Part shown: positions 26,201 to 36,330 of the stretch, one piece after another
Layout: each line of letters starts with the position of its first letter
Position numbering within the stretch: position 1 is the first letter of the stretch
From: Epiperipatus broadwayi
Taxonomy: Eukaryota > Onychophora > Udeonychophora > Euonychophora > Peripatidae
Length of the DNA stretch: 64,000 nucleotides
Direction: 5' to 3'
Assembly (NCBI GenBank): GCA_028023455.1
Contig: JAQFVV010006702.1
Coordinates: forward strand, 122,001 to 186,000
Notes under the pieces: generated by a model
Databases searched by the model: none
Seen by the model: the letters and a program-made list of their open reading frames with translations, nothing else
What the model was told of the DNA's origin: nothing
Program-made: the position numbers and the translations under genes

Positions 26201-27082
26201 GAATGTATTTGTAAAAGTATATCAATATATTTTAAAATTAGTGGGTTTTATTATATTTAACATTTGTTTACATTTCCAGCATCATATAGTTAGTCAAAGA
26301 AAAACCATCAAAGATATATTATTCTTGCTAATATTATACCATATATGCCCACTTTTAATCTAGTTCAATCATTAAACCAGAAAAGTCTTGAAATTAAAAA
26401 TTTTTTGGCTTTAGAAGTTGTCAAAATGTATATAAATTACTTCAATATATATATTAAAGATACTTGTATGTGCATATATTTTTATTATTAATAGAACATT
26501 TTGTTATGTAAAAGAAAATCAATATAAAAATTAATAATATACACAAATAATTATTTTTTAATATAAATGAAATAAATATAATTAAGAGAGAGAGAGAGAG
26601 AAAAAAGGATTTGTGTAGTATAATAATTTTAAATTGAAAATCGTAACATCTGCGCCTTCTCAAAAAGAGAAAATTGAAACTAACATAAATAAATAAAACA
26701 AAAGCTAAAGAAACAAAGCTTTTACTATTTCTGTCATGTGATCATTCATTTAATTTTTTTTTTTATAACGTGACTTTTCTTATACTTATTTTATAATTCT
26801 TTTTGAGATTTTTTTTTTTTACCAAATTACCTGAATAAGATTTTGTATTTTTTTTTTATTATTCAGTTTAATATTTTGTAATTTTGATAATTTCATATAA
26901 ATTTGTTGAATAGATTTGCTTGTTTTTTTTTTCTGAAAATTTACTGTAATAATTTAAAAATATAAGATATAGTTGAATAATGAAATGTTATCATTATAAA
27001 ATACCAGTGTCATTTCATCAAAATACTTAATGCATTAACTAACATAATGTAAGTCCATCATCAGCATCAAAAATTAATTGAA
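23256..27082. other. AT-rich spacer; small hairpin and simple repeats
   Basis: A small hairpin AAAATGGAGATTTATA ... TATAATCTCCATTTT spans 25,047-25,145. A C run sits at about 25,713-25,721, (AG)n at about 26,585-26,601, and several T runs between 26,750 and 26,930. The moderately complex stretches 23,750-23,940, 24,480-24,720 and 25,450-25,680 may be ancient repeats, but I find no second copy and no coding frame. Confidence 0.45.
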
Positions 27083-27215
27083 ATTACTATAAGGTTAAAT
27101 TGTATAACATTTGAGCACTGTCTAAGAAAGAAATGTTGTCAATAGAAAATATTGATTTATTACACATTGTTCTAAATAGTTTGCAGAAGAAAAGTAATAC
27201 TGGAATCAACTTATA
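27083..27215. repeat. Diverged direct repeat, copy A
   Basis: Shares a colinear series with 27,527-27,655: ATTTGAGCACTGTCTA, then an AATGTT / AACATT-like segment, CAATAGAAAATATTGATTTA and CATTGTTCTAAA. It looks like one old repeat present twice within 450 bases. Confidence 0.5.
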
Positions 27216-27526
27216 AATTCTATGAGATAAAAATAACAATGATTCCCCTATGAAGTGAACCTGCCTTCCTAAATTATTTAAAATGCTTGTAGCCATGCAC
27301 ATATGCATTGTAATGGTTGGATTTGAAGATTACCATAATATGATTGCCTAAATCATAATGATTCTATCAAATATATTTGGCATCTGAGAAAACAACTTGA
27401 GTGATAGTTTTTTGTGTATGTGTGTGAATGGAGCAATTGTCAGATATATATATATGGTAATCTGGAAAAATATAAATAATTTTAACTGATCATATGATTA
27501 AAAATATCTGGTGCATTATTAAAAAT

Positions 27527-27655
27527 TGGTTAAATATACCATTTGAGCATTGTCTAGAGAACTATTAGGAAGTCTTCTTGGGGAAACATTACCAATTGAG
27601 AATATTTACTTATCACTCATTATTCATAAATTGTTCATAGAGGATTAATAATGCT
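27527..27655. repeat. Diverged direct repeat, copy B
   Basis: Counterpart of 27,083-27,215: ATTTGAGCATTGTCTA, CAATTGAGAATATTTACTTA, CATTATTCATAAATTG. RTE copy 3 begins at its end. Confidence 0.5.
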
Positions 27656-28395
27656 TTATTCAGAGCTTGAAGAAATATTACAAGTGTTATCAGATGTAAA
27701 TAAGAAAGTAGGACTAAAGGTAAATGTTAAAAAGACTAAAGTAATGTTTAGTGGATTTCCTCAAAAGAAGACAATAAACATTGATTTTGATTAATTAGAA
27801 GTAGTTAACAACTACAAATATCTTGGTTAAATTATTAATACACATGGAGACATAATGGATGCAATTAATCATAGAATTAAACATGGATGGAGTTCTTTGG
27901 GTAGAAATAACTTAATTTTAAAAGAAAATACGTCTATATGTTTGAAAAAAAATATTTTTATTAAATGTGTTTTACCAGTTCTTACCTATGAATCCGAGAC
28001 TCAGACATTTAACACAAGACCAATACAGAGACTTCAGATCACTCAACAAAGTATGGAGATATATATATGATAGGAGTAACAAGAAAGGATTGAAAACTAA
28101 ATGCATGGGTCAGAGAACAAACAAGTATTACTAACATCATTAAAAGAATTAAGAGACTAAAGTGGAACTGGAATGAATATATTACTAGATCATAATATAT
28201 GAATTGTTGAAATCTTAAACTGGATCCCAGAAAATTGTAAAAGAAAGAGATCACATGTGAGTAAGTGGATGAAATAAGGAAAATTTCTGATGTAATGTAG
28301 AGAAATGAGGTGAGAAATCAGAAAATGGATTAAATATAAAAATATCTTTATCTTGCAATAGATTGATGATTATTCAAAATGAAAATGATAATTAT
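27645..28395 (+). pseudogene. RTE-type LINE, copy 3 (decayed C-terminal part)
   Basis: Across frameshifts and stops the plus strand reads LEEILQVLSDVNKKVGLKVN, VKKTKVMFSGFPQKK, YKYLG (then a stop), INHRIKHGWSSLGRNNLIL, VLPVLTYESET and WVREQTS, and ends in a GATGATTAT-type tail near 28,365. This matches RTE copy 1 from just after motif C to the end. Motifs A to C are absent through 5' truncation. Confidence 0.82.
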
Positions 28396-29360
28396 GATGT
28401 TCAAGGGTTTGGTTTATACTTTCTAAGTCAAATTCTGATAAATTTTATTAATTTAACTAGTAAATAGTTTATTCTTTTCAATAATGTTAGCCAAAAATAA
28501 ACCTACATGAGGATTTCATTGTCTATACATAAAATTAAAATATTATTTGACACCTTACATATTTAAAATATAAGTTATTAACTTATTAGTACAAATATAT
28601 TTATAATTTATAAAACACACCAGAAATACAAGAAATAATAATAACATATATAATAAATTAAGTTTGATGTTTGTATTCTTTCCAAAATATATATAATATT
28701 CAAATTTATATATATTAGATACAGTAATATTAACTTTTGATTATTCAATGTTATATAGTTGACAAAGACTAAAAGGAATATAGTTGAAAGTACTTCTAAT
28801 AAAGTAAGTTGAATTATATAAATATTACTGTATTTAATATATATATATAAATTTGAATATTCCGTATATATATATATATCCATAACTTTAAACAGTTTAT
28901 ATTATAATTTATTTATAATTTACAAATGACTTATATATTCGAATGGAGATGTTGATTTAGCATCCAGGTTGAAATTTAAACAAATTCTTAGCCAAAAACA
29001 TGAAGCATTCTTTAGTTCTTTATTTTCAGAACTCTGATTAATATTCCCTGGATGTAGACAATGAAATTCTTCATCCTTTAACTTTCTTGAAGATTCGTGT
29101 ATAACAATTGATGCTAATACTCCTTTTAACTATAATTCTTTTTTAATTAAGTTGCTGTTGAGAGGGAGGCATTCCATGATATTATTTTAAAGCATTTTAA
29201 AGATATTTCATGTGAAGTTGATTTTTTATCCAAAAAGAAATCTACTGAATCAACCAGCCATTAATTTTAAATTTCTTAAGGATGCTAATTTTAGTCTATA
29301 TATTTATTGAAATTATATTTAATATTTATATTATATACTTGTAAACTAGATGTAATCAAA
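28396..29360. repeat. Spacer with an AT-rich palindrome
   Basis: 28,688-28,862 is a palindrome: AATATTCAAATTTATATATA at the left is mirrored by TATATAAATTTGAATATT at the right, with ATACAGTAATATT / AATATTACTGTAT inside. The rest (to 29,360) shows nothing recognisable. Confidence 0.6.
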
Positions 29361-30003
29361 AGGGATTTGAACCCAAACTTTCAATCTCCCTTTAGTCATC
29401 CACTCTATCCCATATAATTGATACACATGACCACATATATGTGAAAAAGATAATCTCCAGTATATGTATTTCATGCTGAACCAGCACTCATCAGTTGGTT
29501 TAGATTATCATCTCCTGCACATATACAAAACCAGTGCTTGGTTTATATTAAGATAGCAAATCTTCAAACTTTAATGGACAGACTTCAATCTTCTCCATTC
29601 TCCAATTTTTCAACCATTCATATCATTGAAAATATGATGATGGCATGTTGTTGTCAGAATGATTTATGGTCAACATGGATGTGACAACAAAGTTGGCTCA
29701 GATTTTTAATGATATGAATGGCTGAAAAGTGGAAAAGATTGATGCCTGTACATTAAAAATTGAAGATTTGCTATCTTGATATAAACTGAGCACTGATGAT
29801 ATATATATATGTGTGGAATAAACTGAGCACTGATGATATATATATATGTGTGGAAGATGATGATCAGACCAGCTGAAGATTGCTGGTTCAGTGCAAAATA
29901 CATATACTGGAAATTGTTTATCTTTTTCACATGTATGTAATCATGTGAATCTGTTATATAGAATAGAATGAATGACTAATGAGAGCTTGAAAGTCTGGAT
30001 TTA
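29361..30003. mobile_element. Palindromic hammerhead family, copy 5 (PAL-5)
   Basis: The tips AGGGATTTGAACCCAAACTTT and GAAAGTCTGGATTTAAA correspond to the tips of PAL-2, and both arms carry the family modules. A 37-base segment (ATAAACTGAGCACTGATGAT...) is duplicated in tandem at about 29,781-29,855 in the right arm. The left-arm hammerhead keeps its core. The right-arm one (about 29,865-29,930) is degraded to CTGAAGA with GAAA changed to CAAAA. Confidence 0.72.
29449..29515 (-). ncRNA. Hammerhead ribozyme with intact core but weakened helix I (PAL-5 left arm)
   Basis: On the minus strand CTGATGA at 29,494-29,488 is followed by GTGCTG-GTT-CAGCAT (helix II, five pairs plus a G-T) and GAAA at 29,472-29,469. 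Helix III is ATACATAT. Helix I is partly disrupted: the strand after the cleavage site reads CTGGA where the family has TTGGT. The outer helix GATAATC/GATTATC is perfect over seven pairs. Activity is doubtful. Confidence 0.68.
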
Positions 30004-30621
30004 AAATTATATTTCTAATTATGTCAATTTTTGTTGAATATCAAACTACTGATTTTCTTGGAGATGCATATTTATCTTGTTCATTCTTTTAAAGCAATGA
30101 CATTTGTAATGTGTAAAAAGGAAATAACCTTTTTGTTAGGTGTTTTACAAGTTTTTTCATCGTCATTATCATCATGATCATTATTATTATTATTAGTTTT
30201 TTGTTTACTTTAATTTATTTGTTTTTACCTTATATTTTAAGTAATCATTATTATATATATCATTTTTTATTATACACATACATATGTAAGATAACACATG
30301 TTTATATAATAGTGTTATGAGCTGTTTGCTTTCTAAAATGTGTGTTTTTATTATTATATTTGAACAATATTAACCTTCATTTTCTTTGATTACTTCTTTT
30401 TTGAAGATTAAATGCCCTATGCTGTATTAGACCCTCCTTGCTCTGATTTGTGAAGTGATTTATGGATACAATCAACTGAAATGATTACATTTATTATTTC
30501 AAATATATAAATTGCAAGAGACCCCCCCCCCCACGAATTCTTATATTTCTAAATTGTCAACAAATTGTAATCAAAGTTATATTATTAAAGGCAGAAAATA
30601 GATCAATTGTTTTTTACCTCC
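30004..30621. other. AT-rich spacer, nothing recognised
   Basis: Includes an ATCATTATTATTATT-type run near 30,170-30,195 and a C run at about 30,522-30,532. No coding signal. Confidence 0.5.
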
Positions 30622-30629
30622 ATCTAGGA
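30622..30629. repeat. 8-bp target-site duplication of the SPIN-like MITE, left
   Basis: ATCTAGGA, identical to 30,816-30,823. Eight bases is the hAT superfamily length. Confidence 0.92.
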
Positions 30630-30815
30630 CAGTGGTTCTTCAACCTGTGGGTCACGGTCCCTTTGAGGGTCGCAAACCCTTTCACAGGAGTCACCTAAGA
30701 CCATTGGAAAACACAGTTATGAAGTAACAACAAAAATAATTTTAAGGTTGGGTGTCACCACAACATAAGGAACTGTATTAAAGGGTCGTGGCATTAGGAA
30801 GGTTGAGAGCCACTG
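30630..30815. mobile_element. SPIN-like hAT MITE, 186 bp
   Basis: The terminal inverted repeats are CAGTGGTTCTTCAACC at the left and, read inward from the right, CAGTGGCTCTCAACC. The interior, with CTGTGGGTCACGGTCC, CCCTTTCACAGGAGTCACC, TAAGACCAT, AGTTATGAAGTAACAAC, GGTTGGGTGTCACCACAACA and GTATTAAAGGGTCGTGGCA, is the sequence I know from SPIN (Space Invaders), the hAT family spread horizontally among tetrapods and some invertebrates. Perfect 8-bp duplications bracket it. It is far richer in G+C than its surroundings. From memory of the family consensus, about 40 internal bases between two ACAG repeats are missing here. Non-autonomous; no transposase in this window belongs to it. Confidence 0.9.
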
Positions 30816-30823
30816 ATCTAGGA
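30816..30823. repeat. 8-bp target-site duplication of the SPIN-like MITE, right
   Basis: ATCTAGGA, identical to 30,622-30,629. Confidence 0.92.
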
Positions 30824-31700
30824 CGTTATATAATCATTACTGGAAATATTGATGAATAACAGAATGCAATATACAATTGGTGAGAAGTTATTTAATCTTA
30901 CTACAAATTAGCCCACTAATTAAGTGTTTTCATGTAGATTAACAATTAATCAATTCACGACATTTTAAACAAACTCGCCTTCTCATAATACAATAGTATA
31001 TTAATCCAAAATTGTTTTAGCAGTTAATTAGTAATACATAAGTAAACTACAATGCATTCGGACATATATGTCTACATTTCACCAATGTATTTTAACAATA
31101 ATCAAGGCTACAATATTAGGCAAAAAATCAAACATTTTTTATTCTTTCTAGGATTTTATGTAGACACTCTATAAGCATTGAATAACAGGGGGGAGTACAA
31201 CTAATTAAATATTTGCGAGTAAATTAATAATTAATTATTTTTAATTCTCATCAAACAAATCCTTTTTTAAAAACTCGATTGGACAACTGGATTACACATA
31301 TCTCTTATCAAACAGAATGTACAAATTTTAAACTGATGATATCCACAATAATATTAACTAATTATTTTTAATTTTACTTTAATTTTTTAGGAAGTGTTTT
31401 TATAAATACTTGTATAATTATTTGGAAATCAAAGTGTGAAATAACGAAAAAGTTACACATTTCTCTTAAATCTGTACTATCAAGTTTTCTAATTTAAAAT
31501 ACCACTACGAATAAGAGCATTATTGATTGTTAAATTTCTATGCTTATTTTTTTGTATATTTGGATGCTATTTATATATAACTGTTTGCTATACAATATAT
31601 ATATATTGTGACGGTAATAGGCCACTAATGGTAATTGATCAAAAAATATAAAAAAAATTTAAAATGCTCATGAATTAAAGTCTAGGAGAATATGTATACA
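30824..31700. other. AT-rich spacer, nothing recognised
   Basis: No coding signal; short TA run near 31,592-31,606. Confidence 0.5.
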
Positions 31701-31841
31701 GTAATAAACACATTGTGTATACTAAGAAAAGTTTATTTATTGGGTTTAATATATACTGACATAGTATGTTAAGCATGCTTTCAACTAACCAGTAGTCATA
31801 ACCATAGCAACAGCAGTTTCAGAGAATTACGTGATTTATAG
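31701..31841. repeat. Terminal repeat of Penelope-like element, left (inverted relative to right)
   Basis: Matches the reverse complement of 33,261-33,413 over about 140 bases. Shared blocks include GTAATAAACAC / GTGTTTATTAT, AAAAGTTTATTTATTGG / CCAAAAATAAACTTTTTTT, CATGCTTTCAACTAAC / GTTAGTTGAAAGCATGC and ATTTATAG / CTATAAAT. Confidence 0.75.
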
Positions 31842-31940
31842 AAGTGGAGATTTGTAATGTGTTGATTATAATGTGTAAATGAGTTAATTTACATAATTCA
31901 CCTTTTTGAAAGGGGGACACAGGATTCTTTTTATTGGAGT

Positions 31941-32180
31941 TCATATTATTGGTGATATGCGGGCTTCTTTGACTTTATGTTTCACATTATCTCTGTTAGA
32001 GAAGACATCACTAGAAGAGATGGGCTTGAATATGTGACTGTACTTGGTTTCATGTTTGAAAAAAATAGATCTGACTTTGGCATCATTCTTAACAATATTG
32101 TACTGATGTCTGCACTTGGCTACTCTTGTAGTGAGATTGACTTGGGATTCTCCAAAGTAAACAGCATTGCAGTTTGTGTT
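31941..32180 (-). pseudogene. Penelope GIY-YIG endonuclease domain
   Basis: The frame reads PPTLNGLISNIKDKLPPDQI, then MVYKITC-NNTNCNAVYFGES and LTTRVAKCRHQ. VYKITC stands for the GIY part and VYFGES for YIG, with paired cysteines between, as in Penelope-type nucleases. The conserved His after R-x-A is displaced (KCRHQ). The tail has FKHETKYSH, where family members have a His/Gly-rich H-x-x-x-x-H-x-x. This domain makes the target nick for integration in this family. Confidence 0.78.
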
Positions 32181-32299
32181 ATTGCATGTGATTTTATATA
32201 CCATCTGGGAAATTTGATCTGGGGGCAATTTATCTTTAATATTGCTAATTAAGCCATTCAGAGTAGGAGGGATGCACACAAACTTACTCTAAATGTTTC

Positions 32300-33235
32300 T
32301 GAACAAATTTTGCTTATGCTGTGGGTCAAACTGGGAATGCAGGACAGCATTATCCAGGGTGTTTTGTCTTCTAGCATAGGACTGTTTTTAATTTTGGCAT
32401 TGAATGTTTTAATGATATCAATGAGTGCTACATGTATACATCCAATGTTATTTATATAAGTCCTTAATGTATGTAAATGATCATTTTCCAATTGGATTCA
32501 AATTTGCATGAGTTGTAATTTCTATGCAGAAATGCTTTGAGGACTGCCAATTTATGAGCCATTGGTGTTAATGATTCAGAGTGTATTGTGCCTCATACTG
32601 GACAGGTTTAACTATCATTTTATAATTCAGTTGACAGCCATCATGCAGAACATATAAATCCCAAAACTTTATGCCTTTTAATATGTCTTCCCATTCTATA
32701 GTTCACTCTAATGATGAATTTTGTATATTTCTTTAATTAGCACCTCTGGTGCACAAATAAGGACATTGTCTACATGTTGCATGTATAATAGGCCTGATGT
32801 CTGCTTGAAGTACTTTGAAAGAATGTCTGCTTTAAATTTTGTTAACATGATACTGATATTATGCCACTCATAGAAAGTCACATAGACCATACATCTTCCA
32901 CTTTATAACATTTACCATTAGAAAGAGCTATTAAGTCATCATTAATCCAGTTCAGACATTCATTGATAAAGTCAATTTTTTAAGGTTTGTACTCTGATTT
33001 TAGTAGAGCCTCTTTGATTATTTCAATAGATTTTCTTGATATAAAATCGTACAATTCTGTTATGTCCAGTGATGCAAATCTGTCTTGGTTTACAATTTTT
33101 AAATCTTTGATTCTGTTGACACATTCAAAAGGTGATTTAACTGTGAACCTATCAAATTCAATTTGTTTGGTAAGTTATTCATTTATTATTTTCATGGCAT
33201 TGTAATAGTAGGCTCCTCCAAAGTCAATCATTAAC
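32300..33235 (-). pseudogene. Penelope reverse transcriptase remnants
   Basis: From 33,235 leftward the minus strand reads DFGGAYYYNAMKIINE, FTVKSPFECVNRIKDLKIVN, then FASLDITELYDFI (motif A region, SLDI with Asp kept), INECLNWINDDLIAL, and after a disrupted stretch SGLLYMQHVDNVLI, the motif C region in which the usual YVDD reads HVDN. After more stops come residues leading to the GIY-YIG domain. Not functional. Confidence 0.75.
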
Positions 33236-33260
33236 CTCAGGCACTATTGTATTAAATTTG

Positions 33261-33413
33261 CTATAAATCATGTAACTCGAGGAAACTATTGTTGCTATGA
33301 TTATGACTACCAGTTAGTTGAAAGCATGCATAGCATACTATGTCAATAGAAGTCAACATATCATGTTAAAACCAAAAATAAACTTTTTTTAATATGCACA
33401 AAGTGTTTATTAT
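33261..33413. repeat. Terminal repeat of Penelope-like element, right
   Basis: Inverted partner of 31,701-31,841. Confidence 0.75.
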
Positions 33414-33553
33414 TGAATTATATTGCTTTAAGAAAAGTTAAAATTTTACTCAGGAATATGAATACCAAATGGGTGACCATGTACATGGTGGAATAACCAT
33501 ACAATTTTTATTTTTTATTAATAATAATATGATAGTTATGAATAATGATTAAA

Positions 33554-33561
33554 CTGGGTAT
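33554..33561. repeat. Possible decayed 8-bp target duplication, left
   Basis: CTGGGTAT. The counterpart at 35,013-35,020 reads CTGGGCGC; the three differences are all transitions. Confidence 0.4.
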
Positions 33562-33764
33562 CAGTGGCTTAACTAGAAAAAATGGGCCCAAAGGCAGAAA
33601 TTCAAAAAGAGGCCCATTTTAAAATTCAGAATTTTGATTTTTTATGTATTCACAAATTTTTAATTATTTATTTTATATTATAAATATTGTATAAGGTAAT
33701 TTAATGAAGATACTTTATTTGAAAAATCCTTGTTTCTCACTTTTGCATTTGCAAAATCACTAAT

Positions 33765-33895
33765 TAATCTTTTTTAACTCCTTCTGCTCAATAGTTAACT
33801 GATCTTTAAGCCTGTTTGGCCAATTGAATTTGATAAAAGACCTTTTAATGCTAGCTACAGTTATTGCAAGTGTAAAAATGTCAAGAAAATGGTAT
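33765..33895 (-). pseudogene. hAT transposase C-terminal dimerisation segment
   Basis: In one minus-strand frame the sequence reads TLAITVASIKRSFIKFNWPN, then RLKDQLTIEQKELKKIN and a stop. hAT transposases end with a segment of the type P-V-T-x-A-S-x-E-R-S-F-S-K-L-K-x-x-K-x-x-L-R, so this is its decayed counterpart, with Lys for the usual Glu. Confidence 0.65.
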
Positions 33896-33956
33896 TTATT
33901 TCACTAAATTCACCTTAGAAACAACGGTATTTAGTCATTAAAAATCTGAGAAATTC

Positions 33957-34292
33957 TTAATTATCATTTTTTTTTGTAAGATTATTTTTTAATAAAAAAA
34001 TCACTTGAATTAATTGTCTAGCAAGCTGTTCCAACAAAACTTCTGGGTATTTATTTCTAAAATTTGAGCAATTGTCTAACATATCAGTGTCTATCATATT
34101 GATAATTTTCTTAGGTTCTAAAAAACTAAAATAGTGCTTTATTATCTGCATTTCCACAAAATGCTTTTTTATTTTTATGGTTATTTTATCTACTACACTA
34201 TAAAAGATGTTAACTTGATAATTGGCATTCAATTCATCAAAATATTGTTTGCATTTTATTTGTCTTTTGACTTGAAAATCAGTGTCTACCAT
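33957..34292 (-). pseudogene. hAT (ZMYM-like) transposase fragment
   Basis: A 111-residue frame containing QVNIFYSVVDKITIKIKKHF, then EMQIIKHYFSFLEPKKI, and YPEVLLEQLARQLIQVIFLL. It resembles the part of ZMYM1-like hAT transposases just before the C-terminal dimerisation segment (Y-K-x-N-x-F-Y-x-x-x-D-x-L, then F-x-F-L, then YP-x-x-L). It lies between, and in the same orientation as, the terminal repeats and the C-terminal remnant. The opposite-strand frame at 34,134-34,355 is a shadow. Confidence 0.6.
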
Positions 34293-35012
34293 TTTTCTGT
34301 TAGTTTATGGCTTATGGAAGAATGTTTACTATCTGGAAAAATGTTTAGAAAATAATGTAACTGATGTAGAATCAAATAAATTATAAACAAAGAGCTTTGC
34401 TAATTGCTCAACAAGCTTTCTTACAAATGCTTAGCAAGAGAAAGCATTTAAAATATCCCTATAAGAAACCACACCCAAAACCCTGACCAATAGTTTTGTG
34501 CTTTGGCACTCTTCAGTGAGGCACTAAGGTAGTTTCAGACACGAGATCTAAAAATACCAACCCAAAAACAGCATTTATCTAAGAGTTAACCATCGAGTAA
34601 AAAATCTGAAATTTCAAACACTTAAATGTCTTTAAACCTAAGCTATCTAACTCAAATAGCAATATGGGGCTGAGAGATCTTCAGCCAAATTATATATTAG
34701 TAGTCTTAGCAATATAACATCACTTAAGACTTGAAGAAAAGACTATAAATAGTCTATTATCAAATAAATTACTTTTTAAACAATGAGCAATAATAACCTT
34801 ATATGTGTTGTGAAAGGTACTTCGGATTTTTAAAAATAATTTTACAATTTCTTATATCATATAATGGTGACAATTTACGAGATATAGTTAATAATTGTTT
34901 TCATGTGAATATATTTTAATTACCTTGCTATAGATTTTCAAGTTTATGGGCCTCTGGACTGTGTGGATCTGCAGGCATTGTCTTCCTTTGCAACTTGGCA
35001 GTTATGCCATTG

Positions 35013-35020
35013 CTGGGCGC
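35013..35020. repeat. Possible decayed 8-bp target duplication, right
   Basis: CTGGGCGC; compare CTGGGTAT at 33,554-33,561. Confidence 0.4.
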
Positions 35021-35163
35021 CCATAAATGACAAGCTTTTAGGCAAATCCAGACATATTTCCTGACATTTATCCTTTCCACATTTATGATATTATTATAAG
35101 ACAAAATAAAATAAATTACTTGAAATTCAGATGAGAATACTCTAATTTTAATTAACAAATATA

Positions 35164-36330
35164 ATGAAAATCATCATCATCAGCAACCATTATCAATCCA
35201 CTGCAGGATGGTCTCTCCAAGTTTAATCCATCTTCTCCAATCTTTAACTTCTATTCTCCACATCACCCCTGCACACTTTCTTATTTCATCCATCCATCTC
35301 ACATTTGGTTTCTTTCTGGGTCTTTTACAATCTCTTGGAATCCAATTTAAGATTTCAATTGTCCATATATTATCATCTCTTCTAGCAATATGTCCAACCC
35401 AACTCTACTTCAATCTTTTAATTTTTTTAATGAGATCAGTACCACCTGTTTGTTCTCTTACCCATATATTTCATTTTCAGTCTCTTCTTGATACTCCCAA
35501 TATGCATCTCTCTATACTTCTTTGAATGGTCTGAAGTCTCTGTATTGCTCTTTTAGTAAGTGTCCAAGTCTCAGATCCATAAGTAAGAACTGGTAAAACC
35601 CATTTATTAAAAACCTTCCTTTTCAAACACATAGGCATGTTTCCTTTTAGTATCAAGTTATTTCTACCAAAAAGCACTCCAACCAAGTTTAATTCTATGA
35701 TTAATTTTATCCATTATGTTTCCATCTGAATTAATAATCTGACGAAGATATTTGTAGCTGTTAACTTCTTCTACCTCATCATAATCAATCTTTATTTTCA
35801 TATTTTGAGAAAATTCATTAAACATTACTTTAGTAGTCTTTTTAACATTTATCTTTAGTCTTACTTTCCTACTTTTATCTGATAACTCCTGCAACATTTT
35901 CTGCAGTTCTAAAGCATTATTTACAAAAACAACTACATCATCTGCAAAATCTAAATGACTTAAATAATCTCCATTTACTTTCACTCCTTTAGCTTCCCAT
36001 TTTAATACACAAAATACTTTTTGCAGCATTGCTGTAAAAAGTTTTAGAGATATGGAGTCATCCTTCTCAATGTTGACTTTCCTAGTATCATTATGTAATC
36101 TAATTGTTGCTGTTGCATTTTTATAAATATTCTTTAAAATATGATAATATCCTGGATTTATACCTTGATGATCCAATGCTTTAATCACTGAAGAAATGTT
36201 TATAGAATTTTCATAATCTACAAATCCAAAGCATAATGACAACTCATTCATTTATCATTTCTATAACTTTTCTCAATACCTGGATATGATCTACTGTACT
36301 AAAACCATTTTTTAAATCGAGCTTGTTTAT
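35164..36330 (-). pseudogene. RTE-type LINE, copy 2
   Basis: Minus strand, close to copy 1 (5,766-6,839) but extending further 5'. From 36,330: a GFSTVDHIQVLRKVIEM segment, then NELSLCFGFVDYE (motif A, with KAFD deleted so that it reads YENSIN), SSVIKALDHQGINPGYYHIL, and a deletion at motif B (EKDDSISLKLF instead of KGVRQGDSISPKLF). Motif C HLDFADDVVVF follows, then a frameshift near 35,675 that separates INHRIKLGWSAF from FGRNNLILKGN. The 3' end at about 35,170 carries the same ATC-type tail as copy 1. Confidence 0.88.

Larger units (their letters stand above)
31701..33413 (-). mobile_element. Penelope-like element with inverted terminal repeats
   Basis: A minus-strand retroelement with reverse transcriptase remnants (32,700-33,235) followed by a GIY-YIG endonuclease (31,941-32,180), the order that defines Penelope-like elements. 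It is bracketed by inverted repeats of about 140-150 bases. Penelope-like elements are unusual among retroelements in having terminal repeats that may be direct or inverted. Stops and frameshifts break the coding region, and the RT N-terminus is missing. No hammerhead core was found in these terminal repeats. Confidence 0.8.
33562..35012 (-). mobile_element. hAT transposon relic, 1.45 kb
   Basis: The termini CAGTGGCTTAACTAG (left) and CAATGGCATAACTGCC (right, read inward) are diverged inverted repeats, followed inside by matching AGAGGCCCATTTT (left) and AGAGGCCCATAAA (right, read inward). Transposase remnants are on the minus strand. The 8-base flanks agree at five positions. Internal deletions have removed most of the transposase. 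Confidence 0.7.

Noticed and set aside
30522-30532. C runs here and near 25,713, 52,788
   Set aside because: Homopolymer runs, possibly with length errors; no feature assigned.
30630-30815. Mammalian contamination as the source of the SPIN-like sequence
   Set aside because: The element has perfect 8-bp duplications of local AT-rich sequence and is embedded in continuous AT-rich DNA, which fits a real insertion better than contamination.
35208-35525. 105-codon plus-strand frame
   Set aside because: Antisense shadow of RTE copy 2.
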